Part shown: positions 1 through 14,393 of the stretch, piece after piece
Layout: each line of letters starts with the position of its first letter
Position numbering within the stretch: position 1 is the stretch's first letter
From: Manis javanica
Taxonomy: Eukaryota > Chordata > Mammalia > Pholidota > Manidae
Reading direction: 5' to 3'
Assembly: GCF_040802235.1 (NCBI RefSeq)
Contig: NC_133174.1
Span: 109,807,647 to 109,871,646, forward strand
Length of the DNA stretch: 64,000 bases
The notes under the pieces: generated by a model
Database searches by the model: none
Told to the model about the DNA's origin: nothing
What the model saw: only the letters and a program-made list of their open reading frames with translations
Program-made: the position numbers and the translations under genes

Positions 1-159
1 ATGGGAGATGTATTTTCTTTATTCCTCCTGCTAAGTACAACTGAAAATGCTAGACTTTATATATAAAACAAACATATAAAGACTCTATAAAGTGAAGAAG
101 AAAGCAAAGCAACTATGGATTTTTGGAACCATGGAATGATATAATACATTGGTGAGTTC

Positions 160-222
160 CTTGACATATATATATATAAATATGTATATATATCTGTATC
201 TATATCTCTATATATTTATATA
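160..222. repeat. AT-rich low-complexity tract
   Basis: Imperfect TA/TATC repeats. No gene signal in 1-380. Confidence 0.7.
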
Positions 223-384
223 TCTTCCCATCCCATGAATACCAACAGGAGCAGGAAGAAAATGCTTCAAGAAAACAATCTCTCTAGCTAAATGACCTGC
301 AAAGGGGGAGCTTAATAAGATAAAAAAATTTAAGACAATAACTGGTTCACTACACTCAGACACCACAGAAAAAAAAACTGGCCT

Positions 385-1300
385 AACTCTCATTCATGAC
401 AGCAAATGCCAAATGGAGAACCTAGACAATAGGCCCTCTAACATCCCTGATTAGGTGGGCCAGAGAAAGCCAAACTGAAAGCAGGGACTTTCATCCCCAC
501 TCTCTGTTAATGAATACCACCCCCATGATGTCAGTAAATACCACATGGAGAGCCTGAACTCACTCCCTACCCACCAATAATGAGGTATTAACATTCCCTC
601 CCTGCTGGGGTTGTGCTAAAGGAGGCCTAGTGGAGAGTCAGGACTTTTACCATTATGTAGACATAATAAAGCAACTTCCATCAGAGTTTCGGTGGAGACC
701 ATATGGGGAACTGGAAGTCTACTCCTAATGATCAGAAATGAGTACACTCCCCTCCAACACACCCATGTCAGTGGTAGCCAAGTTGGGAGCCTTTACTTCT
801 ACGCTACCTGACAGTAATGAGGCTGCACCTCCTCTTCCCCTACCAGAGCAGTGTCAAAGAAAAGAGAAAGTTAGCAAAAACTGGAAGGTTTCAATAAGAT
901 CCAGAGTCTCATATCATAATATGAATATGTCCAGCTTTCAATAGAAAACCACTCATCATACTAAGAACCAGGATGATTCCAACAGAATGAGAAAAAAAAA
1001 TCAGTAGATGCCAAGTCCAAGATGACACAGATGTCAGAATTATATGAAAGGAACAAATTGGCAACCCTATAAATGTATACCCAGCAAAAACCCTTCAGGT
1101 TTAAAGGGAAAATCAAGACATTCTCAGATGAAAGAAAAACTAAGAATATGTGTTCTCAACAAACACACTATAAAAGAATGACTTAAAAAATATAGAAGTT
1201 CTCTAAACAAAAATCAAAAGATAAAAATAACCTTAGAACAGCAGGAAAGAAGAAAGAATATGGCAAGCAAAAATATGGGTATATACAATAGGCTTTTCTT
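385..1300 (+). repeat. Ancient HAL1/L1M-like fragment
   Basis: Decayed sequence with phrases typical of the 5' and ORF1 parts of old L1/HAL1 elements in sense orientation (the AAACCACTCATCATACTAAG stretch near 945; the CCTTCAGG..AAATCAAGACATTCTCAGATGA region near 1092-1130). No open frame remains. From 1300 to 1975 no recognisable feature is seen. Confidence 0.45.
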
Positions 1301-1974
1301 CTGAGTTTTCTAAATTATATTTGCTGTTTTTAAAAAAGATTAACACTATCTGATGTGGTTTTAAATATGTGTAGAAGAAATACTGAAAACAACTATATTA
1401 TAAAAGGGACAGGGTAAAGGGACACAAAGGGAGGTAAGATTTCTACACTCACTTGGAATAGTAAAATAAGAACATCAATAGAAATTCCCCCAGAGGGACA
1501 TTATACAAAATACCTGACAGCCTAGAGGAGCCAAAGGAGACATGAATGGCTAAATGTATTGTGATTTCCTGAATGGGATTCCGTAATAGAAAAAGGACAT
1601 TATATACATATATTTTTAATGCTGAAATCTGAATAAATTATTGACTTGAGTTTAAAGTACTGTACCAATATTAGCTCATTCATTGTGGCAGATTTGCAAT
1701 ACTAATGTAAGATGTTAATAAGGGTACGTATATATGGGAACTCTCTGTACTGTCTTTGCAAATTTTCTCTAAATGTATAGCTAGTCTAAAATAGTGAATT
1801 TTCTTTAAAAATACCTAGGCCATAAGGAAAATTTATGTTAAAGGACTGATTTCATTCAGACCACATTCCCTGAATGCAATGTAGTAATAGAACAATAAAA
1901 AAGAGAGTATAAATATCTAAAGTGTTTATAGAGATTATAAAATAAATAAAAATCATTATGAAAGCACAGAATAC

Positions 1975-2350
1975 TGTTTTATTTTTATTTTTACAAATTG
2001 TTTTATTTTATTTTTTATTGAAGTATAGTTGATATAAAATCCAATATTAGTTTCAAATATAAAACACAGTGGTATACCAGTTACCCACATTATTAAATCC
2101 TCACTCCAACTAATGCAGTCACTATCTGTCAATATACAGAAATGTTACAGAATCATTGGCTATATTCTCCATGCTGTACTACCATCCCTGTGACCAACTT
2201 ATATTACGATTGAGAACTTTTGTGCCCTTTATCTCCCTCACCTTCCCCATCCACCTAACCCAACCCTACCCCTATGGTAACCACTGGTCACTTCTCAGCG
2301 TGTATGAGTCTACTGCTGTTTTGTTCATTTTGTTTTTATTTTTATTCTTT
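1975..2350 (-). repeat. L1 3'-end fragment, antisense
   Basis: Poly(T)-rich start, then the reverse complement of a laurasiatherian L1 3' UTR (TTGAAGTATAGTTGATAT near 2019). It is followed directly by a second L1 3' end, so this is a separate truncated insertion. Confidence 0.7.
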
Positions 2351-2354
2351 TAAC

Positions 2355-5300
2355 TTAGAAAACTTTTGATTCTTTGTTTAATTAACATATAGCTGATATA
2401 CAATCATATTGGTTTCAGGTATACAACACAGTGGTTCAACAGTTACCCATTCTCATCCCCACTAGTGCAGTTACTATCTTTCAACATATCCACGTAGCTT
2501 ATTTCACTTGGCATAATACCCTCTAGGTCCATTCATGTTGTTGCAAGTGGCAGGATTTCTTTTTTTATGGCAGAATAATATTCCATTGTGTAAATGTACC
2601 ACCTCTTCTTTATCCATTCATATATTGATGGACAGTTAGGTTACTTCCCTATCTTGGCTATTGTAAATAGTGCAGTGATAAACATAAGGGTGCATATGTC
2701 TTTTTTGATCAGGGATTTTGTTTTCTTTGGGTAAATTCCTAGGAGTGGAATTACTGGGTCATATGGTATTTCTATTATTTATTTTTTGAGTAACCTCTAT
2801 AGTGCTTTCCACAGCAGCTGCACCAATTTACATTCCCATCAACAGTGGAGGAGGGTTCTATTTTCTCTACATCCTTCCCAACGTGTGTTATTTCTTGTCT
2901 TTAGGGTAGTGATAATTCTGACTGGTGTAAGGTGATATGTCATTGTGGTTTTGATTTGCATTTCCCTGATGACTGATGATGTGGAGCATCTTTTCACGTG
3001 CCTGTTGGCCATCTGTATGTCTTCTTTGGAACAACACCAGTTATTGAAGAGCTGTCTTTTCCCCATTGTATATTCCTGGCTCCTTTATCATATATTAATT
3101 AACCATAAATGTGTGGATGTATATCTGGGCTTTCTATTCTGTTCCACTGATCTATGGGTCTGTTTTTGCACCAGTACCATACTGTTTTGACTACTGTAGC
3201 TTTGTAGTACAGCTTCAAGTGAAGGAGCATAATAACCTCAGCTTTGCCCTTTTTTCTCAGGATTTCTTTGGCTAGTCAGGGTCTTTTATAGTTCCATATG
3301 AATTTTAGGATTATTTGCTCTAGTTCATTGAAAAATGCTGTTGGTGTTTTGATAGGGATTGCATTGAATCTGTAAATTGCTTTGGGCAGGATGGCCATTT
3401 TGACAATATTAATTCTTCCTATCCATGAGCATGAGATTTCCATTTATTTGTGTCTTCTTTAATTTCTCTAATCAGTGTCTTATAGTTTTCAGAGTACAGG
3501 TCTTTCGCCTCCTTGGTTAGATTTAGTCCTAGGTAATTTACCCTTTTTGATGCACTTGTAAATGGAATATTGATTTCCTGATTTATCTTTCTGTTACTTT
3601 GTTGTTAGTATGTAGGAATGCAACAGATTTATGTGTATTAATTTTGTATCCTGCAACTCTGCTGAATTCAATTATTAGTTCTAATAGTTTTTCTGTGGCA
3701 TCTTTAGGGTTTTATATATACAGTTTCATGTCTACCTGCAAATAGTGACAACTGTACTTCTTTCTTACCAATTTGGATGCCTTTTATGTCTTTATCTTGT
3801 CTGACTACCATGGTTAGGACTTCCAGTACTATGTTGAAAAAAAGTGGTGAGAGTGGACATCCTTGTCTTGTTCCTGAACTTAGAGGAAAAGCTTTCAGTG
3901 TTTCACCATTGAGTATTATATTAGCTGGGCGTTTATTATATATGGCCTTTATATATTGAGGTACATTCCCTCTATACTCATTTTGTTGACATTTTTATCA
4001 TGAATGAATATTAATTTTTTTAAATGCCTTCTCAGCATCTATGGAGATGATCATGTGATTTTTGGCCTTCTTTTTGTTGGTGTGGCGTATGATGTCGTTA
4101 GATTTTCAAATATTATACCATCCTTGCATCCCTGGAATAAATCCCACTTGGTCATGATGTATGATATTTTTGATGTAATTTTGAATTCAGTTTGCTAATA
4201 TTTTATTGAGTATTTTTCCATCTATGTTCCTCAGGGATATTGGTCTGTAATTTTCTTTTTCTTGTGGTGTCTGATTTTGATATTAGAGTGATGCTGGCCT
4301 CATAGAATGAGTTTGGAAGTATTCCTTTCTCTTCTACTTTTTGGAATACTTTGAGAAGGAAGGCTATTAGCTCTTCTTTAAATGTTTGGTAGAATTCAGC
4401 TGCGAAGCCATCTGGTCCTGGAATTTTGTTTGTTGGGAGTTTTTTTTATTACCAATTCAATTTTGTTATTGGTAACTGGTCTGTTCAGATTTTCTATTTC
4501 TTCCTGGGTCAGGCATGGAAGGTAGTATTTTTCCAGGAAATTATCCATTTCTTTTAGATTGTCCAATTTATTGGCATATGATTTTTCATAGACTTCTCTA
4601 ATATTTCTCTATATTTTTATAGTGTTAGTTGTAACAATTCCTTTTTCCTTTCTGATTTTGTTTATCTGTGTCTTCTTTCTTTTGTTCTTGATAAGTCTGG
4701 CTAGGGGTTTGTCTATTTTGTTTATCTTGTCAGATAAACCAGCTCTTGGTTTCATTGATTTTTTTTCTATTGGTTTATTCTTCCCAGTTTTATTTGTTTC
4801 TGCTCTGATTTTTATTATATCCCTCCTTCTACTAACTTTGGTTTTCATTTGTTCTTCTTTTTCTAGTTTCTTTAGTTGTGAGTTTACATTGTTTATTTGG
4901 GATTGTTCTTGTTTCATGAGATAGGCTTGTATTGCTATGTACTTACCTCTTAGAGCCACTTTTGCAGAATCCCACATATTTTGAACTGTTCCATTTCTGT
5001 TTTCATTTGCCTCCATGTAATGTGTGATTTCTTCTTTGATTTATTCCTTCATCCATTGATTACTTAGAAGCATATTTTCAGGCTCGGTGTGTTTGTGGGT
5101 TTTTTGTTTTCTTTGCATAATTTATTTCTAATTTCATATGATTGTGATCTGTAAAGATGCTTGTGACAATTTCAATGTTTTTGAATTATTGAGGGTATTT
5201 TTTGTGCCCTTATACATGATTTATTTTAGTGAACATTCTATGTGCACTTGAGAAAAATGTGAATTCTGCTGCTTTTGAGTGGCATGTTCTGTATGTAACT

Positions 5301-6390
5301 GTTAAATCCATCTGATCTAGTGTGTTTTTCAGTGCCTCTGTTTCCTTATTATTTTCTGTGTGAATGATCTGTCCATTGATGTATGTGGGATATTAAAGTC
5401 CCCTAATATGACTGAGTACAGTCCATTTTTCCCTTTAGTTCTGTTAATATTTTTTTACATATTTAGGTGCTCCTATGTTGGGTGCTAGATATATGTAATG
5501 GTTATATCTTCTTGTTGGATTGCTCCATTTATCATTATATAATGTCCTTCTTTGTCTCTTGTTTCTTTCTTTTAAGATCTATTTTGTCTGATATAAGTAC
5601 TGCTACTCCTGCTTTTCTCATCCTTGTATTTGCATGAAATATCTTTTTCCATCCCTTCGCTTTCAGTCTGTGTATGCTTTTATGTCTGAAATGAATCTCT
5701 TGTAGGCAGCATATAGATGGGTCTTGTTTCTTTATCCAGTCTGCCACTCTATGTCTTTTGATTGGTGCATTTAGTCCATTTACATTTAAGGTAATTGTTG
5801 ATACATGTGTACTTATTGCCATTTTATTAATTGTTTTCTGAGTGTTTTTGGAATTCTTCTCTGTTCCTTTCCTTCTCTCTTATACTCTTGTTAGTCTTGT
5901 GATTGGATTCCTTTTTTTTCCAGTTTTTTGTGTATCTGTTACAGGCTTTAGGCTTGGGGTTACCATAAGTTTTACAGATAGTTTCCTAAATATATAACAG
6001 TCTATGTTAAGCTGATGGTCACTCTATCTCAAACACAATCTAAAACTACTACTTTTTTATTCTTCTTCCTTCTCCACACTTTATTTAGAAGATGTCATAA
6101 TCTACAGCTTTTGTGTGTCCCTTGACTGATTTTGTGTATAGTTGATTTTATTACTGTTTTTTAACTTCCCACTTGTTTAATAAGCAATTGGTATACTACC
6201 TGTACTGTGGGTTTATTTTTACTGATGAAAAATATTTAGGTTCAAGAACACTTCCACCTACAGAAGTCCCTTTAACATATCCTTTAAAGCTGGTTTAGTG
6301 GTGGTAAATTTCTTTAACTTTCATTTATCTAGGAAATTTTAATCTCTCCCTCAATTCTGAATGATAACCTTGCTGAGTACCATATATGGA
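2355..6390 (-). repeat. L1 element, antisense, 5'-truncated, inactivated
   Basis: Reverse-complement ORF2 and 3' UTR. The ORF2 N-terminus is recognisable on the minus strand at 5822-5620 (endonuclease motif NVNGLNAPIKRHRVADWIKK with SICCLQE). Reverse-transcriptase and C-terminal parts follow toward 2490. Many stops and frameshifts show it is dead. At 5830-6390 the similarity is to the ORF1-ORF2 junction of older L1s. Confidence 0.85.
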
Positions 6391-6479
6391 ATAATATTTC
6401 AGAAACAGATTTATAAATATAAAAAAGTAGAAACTAGTTTTTATCTTGATCAAGAGTCAAGGAAATCATAAAGGAAATG

Positions 6480-7420
6480 GCTATATATTTGTAACTGAAA
6501 AACCACAAAAATAGTACATACAGGAATTTACTATACAGATATAGTAATTAAAACAGTGTGATGTTGGCAAACCAAGCAATTAGACTAATGAAACTAATGT
6601 AGACAATACATTTGTACATATGATAATTTAACATATGACATTGAAAATGTTAAAATTCGTGAAGAGAGTGCAAGCTTTCCAATAAATAGTGCTGGAGCAA
6701 CTGTGTACGTATATGTGTGTGTGTGTGTGAATGTGTGCATATATCTATATGAAGAAACATGAAACTGGATCCCTTCATCACATAACAATAAAAATCAATT
6801 CCAGGTGAATTTAAACACCTACATGTGAAAAAAAAAAAACACTTTCACACAAAACATAGGAGAATATCTTTATGATTTGGGATGTCAATGGTTTCCTAAT
6901 ACAAGAACCCAAAGCTAAAACTATGAAGTAAAAGATCAAAATCTGAGTATGTAATAGTTTACATTGTTTCTGTATGACAAAAGACAAGGTTAAATTATAA
7001 AACATAATCAAGAGAACACATTTCCAACACATACAGCCAAAAACTATTTGAAGATCTCAAAACCATAAAATAAAGAACTCCTATATAATTTTTTAAAAAC
7101 TGTTAAAAGATGATCAGAGAATATGGATAAGTAATTCACTTATGAGGAATATGAACAGTCAATAAACATATGAAAGAATGTTCAATCTCAATAACAATCA
7201 GAGAAACACAAATTTAAATATCTTTCACACACCACACATTACCAAAATTTCAAATCTGACAGCATAAGTTTAGGCAAGGATGTAGAAAAGCAGGTTCTTT
7301 TAATGCTATGGCTTGGAATGTAGTTGTTAAAAACAATTTTGGAAAGAACTTTACTCACACAATGGGATTCTATTCAGCAATAATATAAACAAACAAGGTC
7401 AATATGGATACATTTTAAAA
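6480..7420 (+). repeat. Degenerate L1 ORF2 3' fragment
   Basis: Sense-orientation remnants of the L1 ORF2 C-terminal region, such as CCAATAAATAGTGCTGGAGC near 6679 and TGGGATTCTATTCAGCAATA near 7363. A short GT microsatellite lies inside (about 6712-6730). No open frame. Confidence 0.6.
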
Positions 7421-8329
7421 TTAAGTGAATTATAAAACAAGTTTCCAAAGAATTCATATATGTCAGCAAAATGTTTATAAATTTTAAATATCATATAGCA
7501 TAGTGTCAACATTAAAAATAAAATAGCTAGTTATCTAACCATCAGAAATTAGTTTATTCAGGAATCACAGAGGAATTGCAATTTGGGATATGCAAACTAT
7601 GGCAAACTATAAGTAAGTCCAAAGAAGAAAGGAGAAGAGCATTCTTTAACAGAGGAAAAGAGGAAATCAGGAGAGGTTGTTTTGAACAAAAGTTCATTGG
7701 AGGCAATTGAGAATCCAGGAGTGTGGTGGCCTCTCATTTGCTGAACTGTAGCAGTTTCTCATTGGCTGGGTTGTTGCCAAAAATGGAGAAAATTCTCCTT
7801 CCTGTTGGAGCATGTAAAGTAAACTTATTCCTTCTGGGGTATGCTAAAGTAAGCTGTGGAAAGTCGTATGTGAGTGAAAACCCTTCCTTCATTGCTTCCT
7901 GACTCCATTTTGAATTAGGTTTCCCTTCTTCATTCACAACAGTAACATACTCTAAATGGTTTATTGGAACTGTTTCTATATTAATGTAAAACGGGACATG
8001 GAAGAAACAAACTAGCTTTGGGATAGTGTTTATCCTAGAAAGGAAAGGGCATATTGGGGTAAATTCATAGTAAAAAGTGGGTTTCAACTAAAAGTTTTAG
8101 TCTTTAAAGACATCTCAAGCAAATATATCAAAATTTGAACATCTGTAAAAGAGGATATGGGATTCTTAGAGCACAGACTATTAGAAAGAACAATGAAAAA
8201 ACCTAATCCCATCATCCAAAGTTTAACATTTTTAACCTTGTAGTGCATTTCCTTCTGTCTGTGCTTCTCTCTTGTGTTCTTACGAGTGTGTATGCAGTAA
8301 ATTGGAATCATGTAGTTTATATACCAATT
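7421..8329. other. Unclassified intergenic sequence
   Basis: No gene, splice-bounded exon or confidently named repeat. The block at 7660-7930 (CCTCTCATTTGCTGAACTGT and following) has an LTR-like feel, but neither termini nor target duplications were found. Confidence 0.4.
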
Positions 8330-9900
8330 TCTTCATGTAACATCATATAGCAAGGATTTGAGCATTTGATATATATGGCCATTTCAATACCTTCCACTTT
8401 TTCACTACTTAAATAAGCAAGAAATTTCTATTTCTGATATGCATCTTTGGTCCCATCTCTGAACAGTTTCTTACAGATTCCTGGTATGAAATTACTAGGA
8501 TATGAAAATTTTAAGGCTTTTGATGTATATTTTGCTAAATTATTTTTTAGAACATTTGGGCTAATTTACTTTCCTATTAGTACAATGAGTATATACACTC
8601 ATCATCACTGAGGATTAGTATCCTTAAAATATTAGTCAAATATGTATACTCCATTTCCATCACTTCTTTGATTACTAGTTGGTTTGGGCATTATTACTAT
8701 TATTTTTGTCAATTGTTTTTCTTCTGTTTTTATGTCCTTACTAATTTTCTATTAGAATATTCATCTTTTTTCCAAATTTTCCACTCTCTATCCATGTCTA
8801 CATATTCTTGTTCTAATACCACATTGTCTTAAAAAGTGTTTCTTTGATACACTTCTATAAAAGCAAGTATCATGTGTTTATTTTCATTGTTCCAAAATTT
8901 CTGGGCCATCTCATGTTTTAAAGCTTCCAGATGAATGTTTAAAAAAACATTTTCTCAAGTTTCAAAAGATCCTTTTGGGTTTTAATCTGAATTATAGTAA
9001 ACTTGCATCTGAATTTTGGAAAACTTGGCATGCTTATATTGTTTATTCTTCCTATCCAGGAACATGTTATTCTTCTACATTTACATGAATCTGTATCATT
9101 CCCACTAAAGTTTTGTAATTTTCTTCAGCCAGTTTTTAATTGTTTTTTTTCTGGGTATTTTGTATATTATGTCTCCATTGTAAGTGCTCTTGTTTTCCTA
9201 CTATATTTTCTAACTAGTTATTATCAATATATAAGAAAGATCCTTAGTCTGTTAATTTATTTTGTATCCAGGCACTTTACTAAACTTTCTCATTAGTTCT
9301 AAGACTTTTTTATGTAGAGTCTTTTAGATTTTCTATGCAGACATTTCTTACTTCATTCACTGGAACTTCTATACCATTATTAAATAACTATAATGATGGG
9401 GAATGCTGGTCTTGTTCCTGATTTTGATTATAATGTTCCTAGCATGCCACTTTTACAGATAATGTTGTTTATTATTTTTCTCTGAATTTCATAATATTAA
9501 GAACCTATTTTTTCATATCTGGGCTTTTAAAAATTCAATGCTTAGTTTTGTTAATCCAGAAGTGGTGTTGGAATTTAGCAAATGCTTCTTTTAGACATCT
9601 ATTCAGATTGTCTTATAACTCAATTTTTTTACCTATGGATATGATATACAAAGAGATTTCTTAATGTTATCATCCTGACATTCTAGAATAAATTATTTTT
9701 GGTTATATTATTTTCTTTTTAATGTTGTCCATGTTTTACTTGCTTAATGTTCTGTTAATTTTTTCTTCATTTTAAGTGTATCAGTTTTTAATTTCCCTGT
9801 TTTATATTTGGCAAGATTTTATATTAGGGTTGTGTTAGCTTCAAAAATATGCATTAGGGAGCTTTTTCCCTTTTACCATGATCTGATTCTTTAAATCACT
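8330..9900 (-). repeat. Degenerate L1M-like remnant, antisense
   Basis: Reverse-complement ORF2-like text, for example the stretch around 9005-9120 corresponding to the L1 'gln-ser-leu-phe' region. Heavily mutated with no open frame. Confidence 0.55.
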
Positions 9901-9959
9901 GGCTAATTACATGCACCATGAAAATCTGAAACAAACATAAACAATCAGTCTGGGAATTT

Positions 9960-10095
9960 GAATATAGCTTCCAAATAGAATATAAGCTGCAAGGAGGATT
10001 TTTGTCTCTTTTGTTCACTACTGTATCTCTACTATATAGAACAGGGCCTGACACCAAGTAGGTACTCAGAAAATATTTGTGAATAATTGAATAGT
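9960..10095 (+). repeat. L2 3'-end fragment
   Basis: Contains the L2 tail pattern TTGTCTC..TGTTCACTACTGTATC and GGGCCTGACACCAAGTAGGTACTCAG, ending in AATATTTGTGAATAATTGAA. Confidence 0.65.
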
Positions 10096-13000
10096 CTTCA
10101 TAGGCCTTTTGTAGAGTTGTTTAAGATGTTTCCTTTTTCCTGATTTAACCCATATTTTGCTCTATAAACCTTTTTAGGGTATCACTTAGACACACGTCTC
10201 AAAGAAAACCTGTACTTTTTAGACAACTCAAGTATAGATGTGACTAGAAAGACCATGTATTGTATACTTAAATTCACCACTACTATTAAGAACAATTATC
10301 AAAATTTTCCAGTATTTTCCATTATTACAAATTATGAAAAGGCTGAAAATTATATTTGAAGAGAAATTTCAAGTTGGCATTTCAAAGTTTCAGTGATAGA
10401 CAAAAAATTGCTAAAGTCTCAATTTGCAATGGACAGGTAGCTCATTCTCTTAGTAAAAAGGTGAGAGCAATTTCTCGTTCAAGCCCCTTAATACTTTCCA
10501 GAACATATTACAGATCTAAAGGTCACTTAAAATAAGCTGTAAATGTCACTTAAAGTAAAACAGTCACTGAAAATAAAATACCGGATTTAAGCATCATCAC
10601 TCATGTAATCTTTTCATTTTGCCTATATTACAGCATCTGGGTGATATGGAGGTAGAGGAGCAAAAAAAATTTCAGGTTATGGTTGATCATAAAATGTATA
10701 GGCTTTATCCTTTTTCTTTTAAAACAAAGAAATATGGTCTAGTAATTTTAACCCAGGTATGATTAATTTTAAAAAACAGGTCCTCAGCACAATGCTATAA
10801 TAATTTATATGTAGTGCCTTATGGATTATAGTGTTATAGATTGGTGATCTCTGATATAGTTCACAAATACAACATACCACTTATTTATTTGACTGTATAG
10901 TACGGTACAATTCTAAATGAAAGGAAGCTGTAATTAAAAAGTACAGAACAACCAAAAAAATGAAATAAATCTGCAATGCCCTCTGTTGATGAACTGTATG
11001 ACTACAGAATGCATGATCAGAAAGAAGAATAATTCAACATATGTTTCTTAGTTTATTTTTATTTTGGTTTAAATTAATTTCTTTAAAATATCTCCTAATT
11101 TAATTTCATAAAATGATCATTTTATATTATTTTGTTTTTATATAACTCAGCACAATATTATGTAAGTTAATGGGAAAAATATCAAAATATAAATGGTTAA
11201 TGCAGTAGTTCCAGTTGCATGGCCTTGAATAGGTATGATCAAGTCTGGCTTTATTCTGGGAAAAAAATGGAAGGGAAGAACCACTGTTAGACAATTTCAA
11301 TTAATACCAGGTGAAAGAGGTTGATGGATGGTATTCTCAACAAGCCAGATCACTGTCCTCCCCCTCATTTTCCCTAATCTTCAAATATCAGCCAGTTCTC
11401 ACAAATGATGGAGTTCATTGGTAGTTTATGATTATAAGGATGGGCTGGTATCCTGTTACAAAATGTCTATTCATTCCTGTAGAAGATGTTCTAGAAATTA
11501 GTAGACATCCTTAAATAACTCTTCTTTCTTCTTAGTAGCATAACCATAAATTTTGGTTGGGCATATTGGTACCCAGAATAATACTGTATTTTTTATCCTC
11601 CTTTGCAGGTAGATTTTCCTATGTATTTACATTCCGGCCAGTATGATGAAAGTGGTAGTATCATATGTAACTTTCAGGAAACTTTCTTGAAATGGATGAT
11701 ACATGTCTTTCTTCATCTTTTCTACTAGTCTGGTAACTGAGAACAGTTTGGCAACCAACTTGGACCATAAGGTGGAAAGTACATGTGGAAGATGACAGAA
11801 TATAATAAATATGATAGCAGGCTGTTCTGATGAATAAATTGACCATGTAACATAATATATTTATCTAATTCCTGTCACCATAAAAAACACTGTCAATAAT
11901 CTAACTATAGTGTAAGAACCACACATATACAAGCACCAGCCATTTTTGTCCATAAATTGCCCACAAATATTTCATAATGATATCCAAATGACTGAGGAAT
12001 CTGTTTTTTTTCAAATTCAATATGCGTGATGTATATGCCAAGACTTGGGGAAAATTGTTGAGTGGTGATAAAATGTATACATGATGTCCTCAGCATCCTT
12101 TTTTTCTTGATTCTACCCTACTCCCTACCCTCATACATTTCATTAAACTCATTTTTTCTTATTTTTCCCACGTCTACGACCAAAACCCCATTAGATAACT
12201 AATGTAATCTCAGGTATTAAAAAGAACTATCTGAAAACTGATGTCTTATATACCTTAGTATAAATTAAAGTATTAGGAGGAAATATTTTAGGTCTTACTT
12301 TTAAAAGTGTGGAGTGAACAAAAGCTTTCAAAATCTCTTCCCCTAGGAATTTCATTTCAGCAGTATAGGGGTTAATCTTTTCCTGTGTAAAAATAAAGTG
12401 GCAAGGGACCTGCCCAACTGGCCCACGTTCTGTAAGCATATAAGGCTGATTTTGATGGGAAATCAAGGTCGAAACATACTTTTTCTGTTACCTCCCCAAC
12501 AATAAGATAGTCCTCTGTAATTCCTGTCTGGATCACGTAGCTTTAGAACATAGAGTCTATAAGACTGTACCAGTTTAGCTTGTTAATAACAATTAAATAA
12601 GAAGCAGAACAATGCTACTTGTTTTGCATTTTTCCTTTCTTCTGGATAATTTGATTTCTCTCCCCTTCTCTCTCAAACACACACAAACACACAGAACATC
12701 TCACTTCTCAACCATCCTTCTATGCCACACTTACCTGACTTGCTCCCTACTAAAGTCCTGAATCTCTCTTTCTTCACCAAGAAGCAGTTGTGCCATTACT
12801 GAAATTGTATATGTATACTGGATCTCTATCAATGACCACAACCTGCCTGTGTCTAATGCCTACCATCATACTCCATAATATCAAACATATCCTCTCTGAG
12901 ATACTTTTTGAAATAGATGATATAACGAAAATATCAATAACATTTCACATTTCATAAATTCAGCATATCAATACTATTTCACATTTCACAAACTTTCTGA

Positions 13001-13245
13001 TATTCACACTTTAAACAATAACCAAAAGGATGAGAGATCTGCATTGACTAAATTTATTCATAAAGGAATAGGTAGGTACTTGTGAAAACATGTTCTACAC
13101 AGTGTCTTCAAGTTGAACTCATGTTGGAGACCCAGAGAAAAAATAGCCATTAAAAGAGGGAAAGACCTCAAAGGTACCTCTCCTTTCTGTTTGTTATACA
13201 AGGTAACACCTTCCCTGCATATATAATCAAAAAAAGGAGGAAAGG
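10096..13245. other. Unannotated intergenic stretch
   Basis: AT-rich single-copy-looking DNA. Short open frames on both strands lack splice signals, start contexts or recognisable protein similarity. I see no gene here. Confidence 0.5.
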
Positions 13246-13961
13246 AGAGGGGGCTCAAGATGGTGGTATGAGTAGGGTGTCAGAAATCTCCTCCCAAAAC
13301 CATATATATTTTGTAAAATACAACAAATACAACTATTCCTAAATGAGAGACCAGAAGATACAGTACACCAGCCAGAATACATCCACATCTGCGAGAACTC
13401 AGCATCTCACAAAAAGGGTAAAATACAAAGCCGTGACCTGGTGGAACCTGAGCACTCCCACTTCTCCAGCTACCTGGTGGGAGAAAAAGAACCAGAGTGG
13501 GGAGGGTGTGGAAGCAGAGGACTGCTAAATAACCAGCCCTAGTAATCTGCACCAGGAGCACAGACACACATTGCATGGTGTACTGGATATTAGAGAAACG
13601 GAAAAGTAATATCCGAGATGGAGACTGTGAGCAGGTCCCCACAGCTGGCTCCCCTGGTATTAAAGAAAAGAGGGTGCTTTTTTAAAGTTTTAAAGGGACA
13701 AAGGCTCAACAGCTGGACAAAATCATCCCGGCACACTCAGTCAGCAGGCTGGGAATCTTGAGGACCTTCAGGCCCCTTAACCCCCTGGGGTGTAAAGCAG
13801 CCCTGAAGCCCCTGCCATTTATTCCCTCTGGCCAGCCCTGCAAGCAAACAGGCTGACCCACCATAGCTGCGGGGCAGCCAGAGAACAGCCCCACCCACAG
13901 CAACCACACAGAGCCTCCTACAAGCACGCAGCTAATGGGGATAGACAGAGGAAGACAGAAC

Positions 13962-14312
13962 AAGGTCCAGAAGGCAAGAAGGGGTGTCATTCTCAGAGGA
14001 GAACACACCCAGTGTGACTGCGAACCCTGCGGTGCACTAGGCTATCCCGAGGGCCACTCCATCCATGGCAGCTCAGGGGATTATCCAAGACACTGCTCCC
14101 AGTGTGCGGATAGATGGCACAGGCACAGAAGCTGGAGCAATGTCCAGAAAGCATGAAGGAGTGCTGTTCTCACAGGAGAACAAACCTTGCATGGTTGCAA
14201 CCCCCTGCAGTGCATTAGGCTATCCTGAGGGATGCTCCACCTACGGTAGCTCAAGGGATTATCCCAGAGACTGCTCCTGGTGTGCAGGTAGATGGCACAG
14301 GCAGCAGAGAAA
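13962..14312 (+). repeat. Two tandem ~177-bp units in the L1 5' UTR
   Basis: Unit 1 starts at about 13962 (AAGGTCCAGAAGGCAAGAAG) and unit 2 at about 14139 (AATGTCCAGAAAGCATGAAG). Both run through GCACTAGGCTATCC or GCATTAGGCTATCC, an ACTGCTCC segment and TAGATGGCACAGGCA before the ORF1 leader. They are reminiscent of monomer-type L1 promoters. Confidence 0.75.
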
Positions 14313-14393
14313 GGCAAGGTGACCAATAGCAGGAAGGGTCTTTGTTCTCCCAGCTGACATATGCTCCAGCTGCCTGCAACCACTTCTATCACC

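Noticed and set aside
4609..5016. 135-codon open frame on the minus strand with a basic, lysine-rich product
   Set aside because: It is a surviving piece of L1 ORF2 in the antisense L1 at 2355-6390, not a host gene.
7734..8087. 117-codon minus-strand frame starting MKPTFYYEFTP
   Set aside because: No recognised homology, AT-rich context, no splice sites; overlaps an unclassified repeat-like block.
13280..14008. Long minus-strand frames (120 and 100 codons) in the L1 5' UTR
   Set aside because: GC-rich 5' UTR produces chance frames on the reverse strand; no homology or start context.
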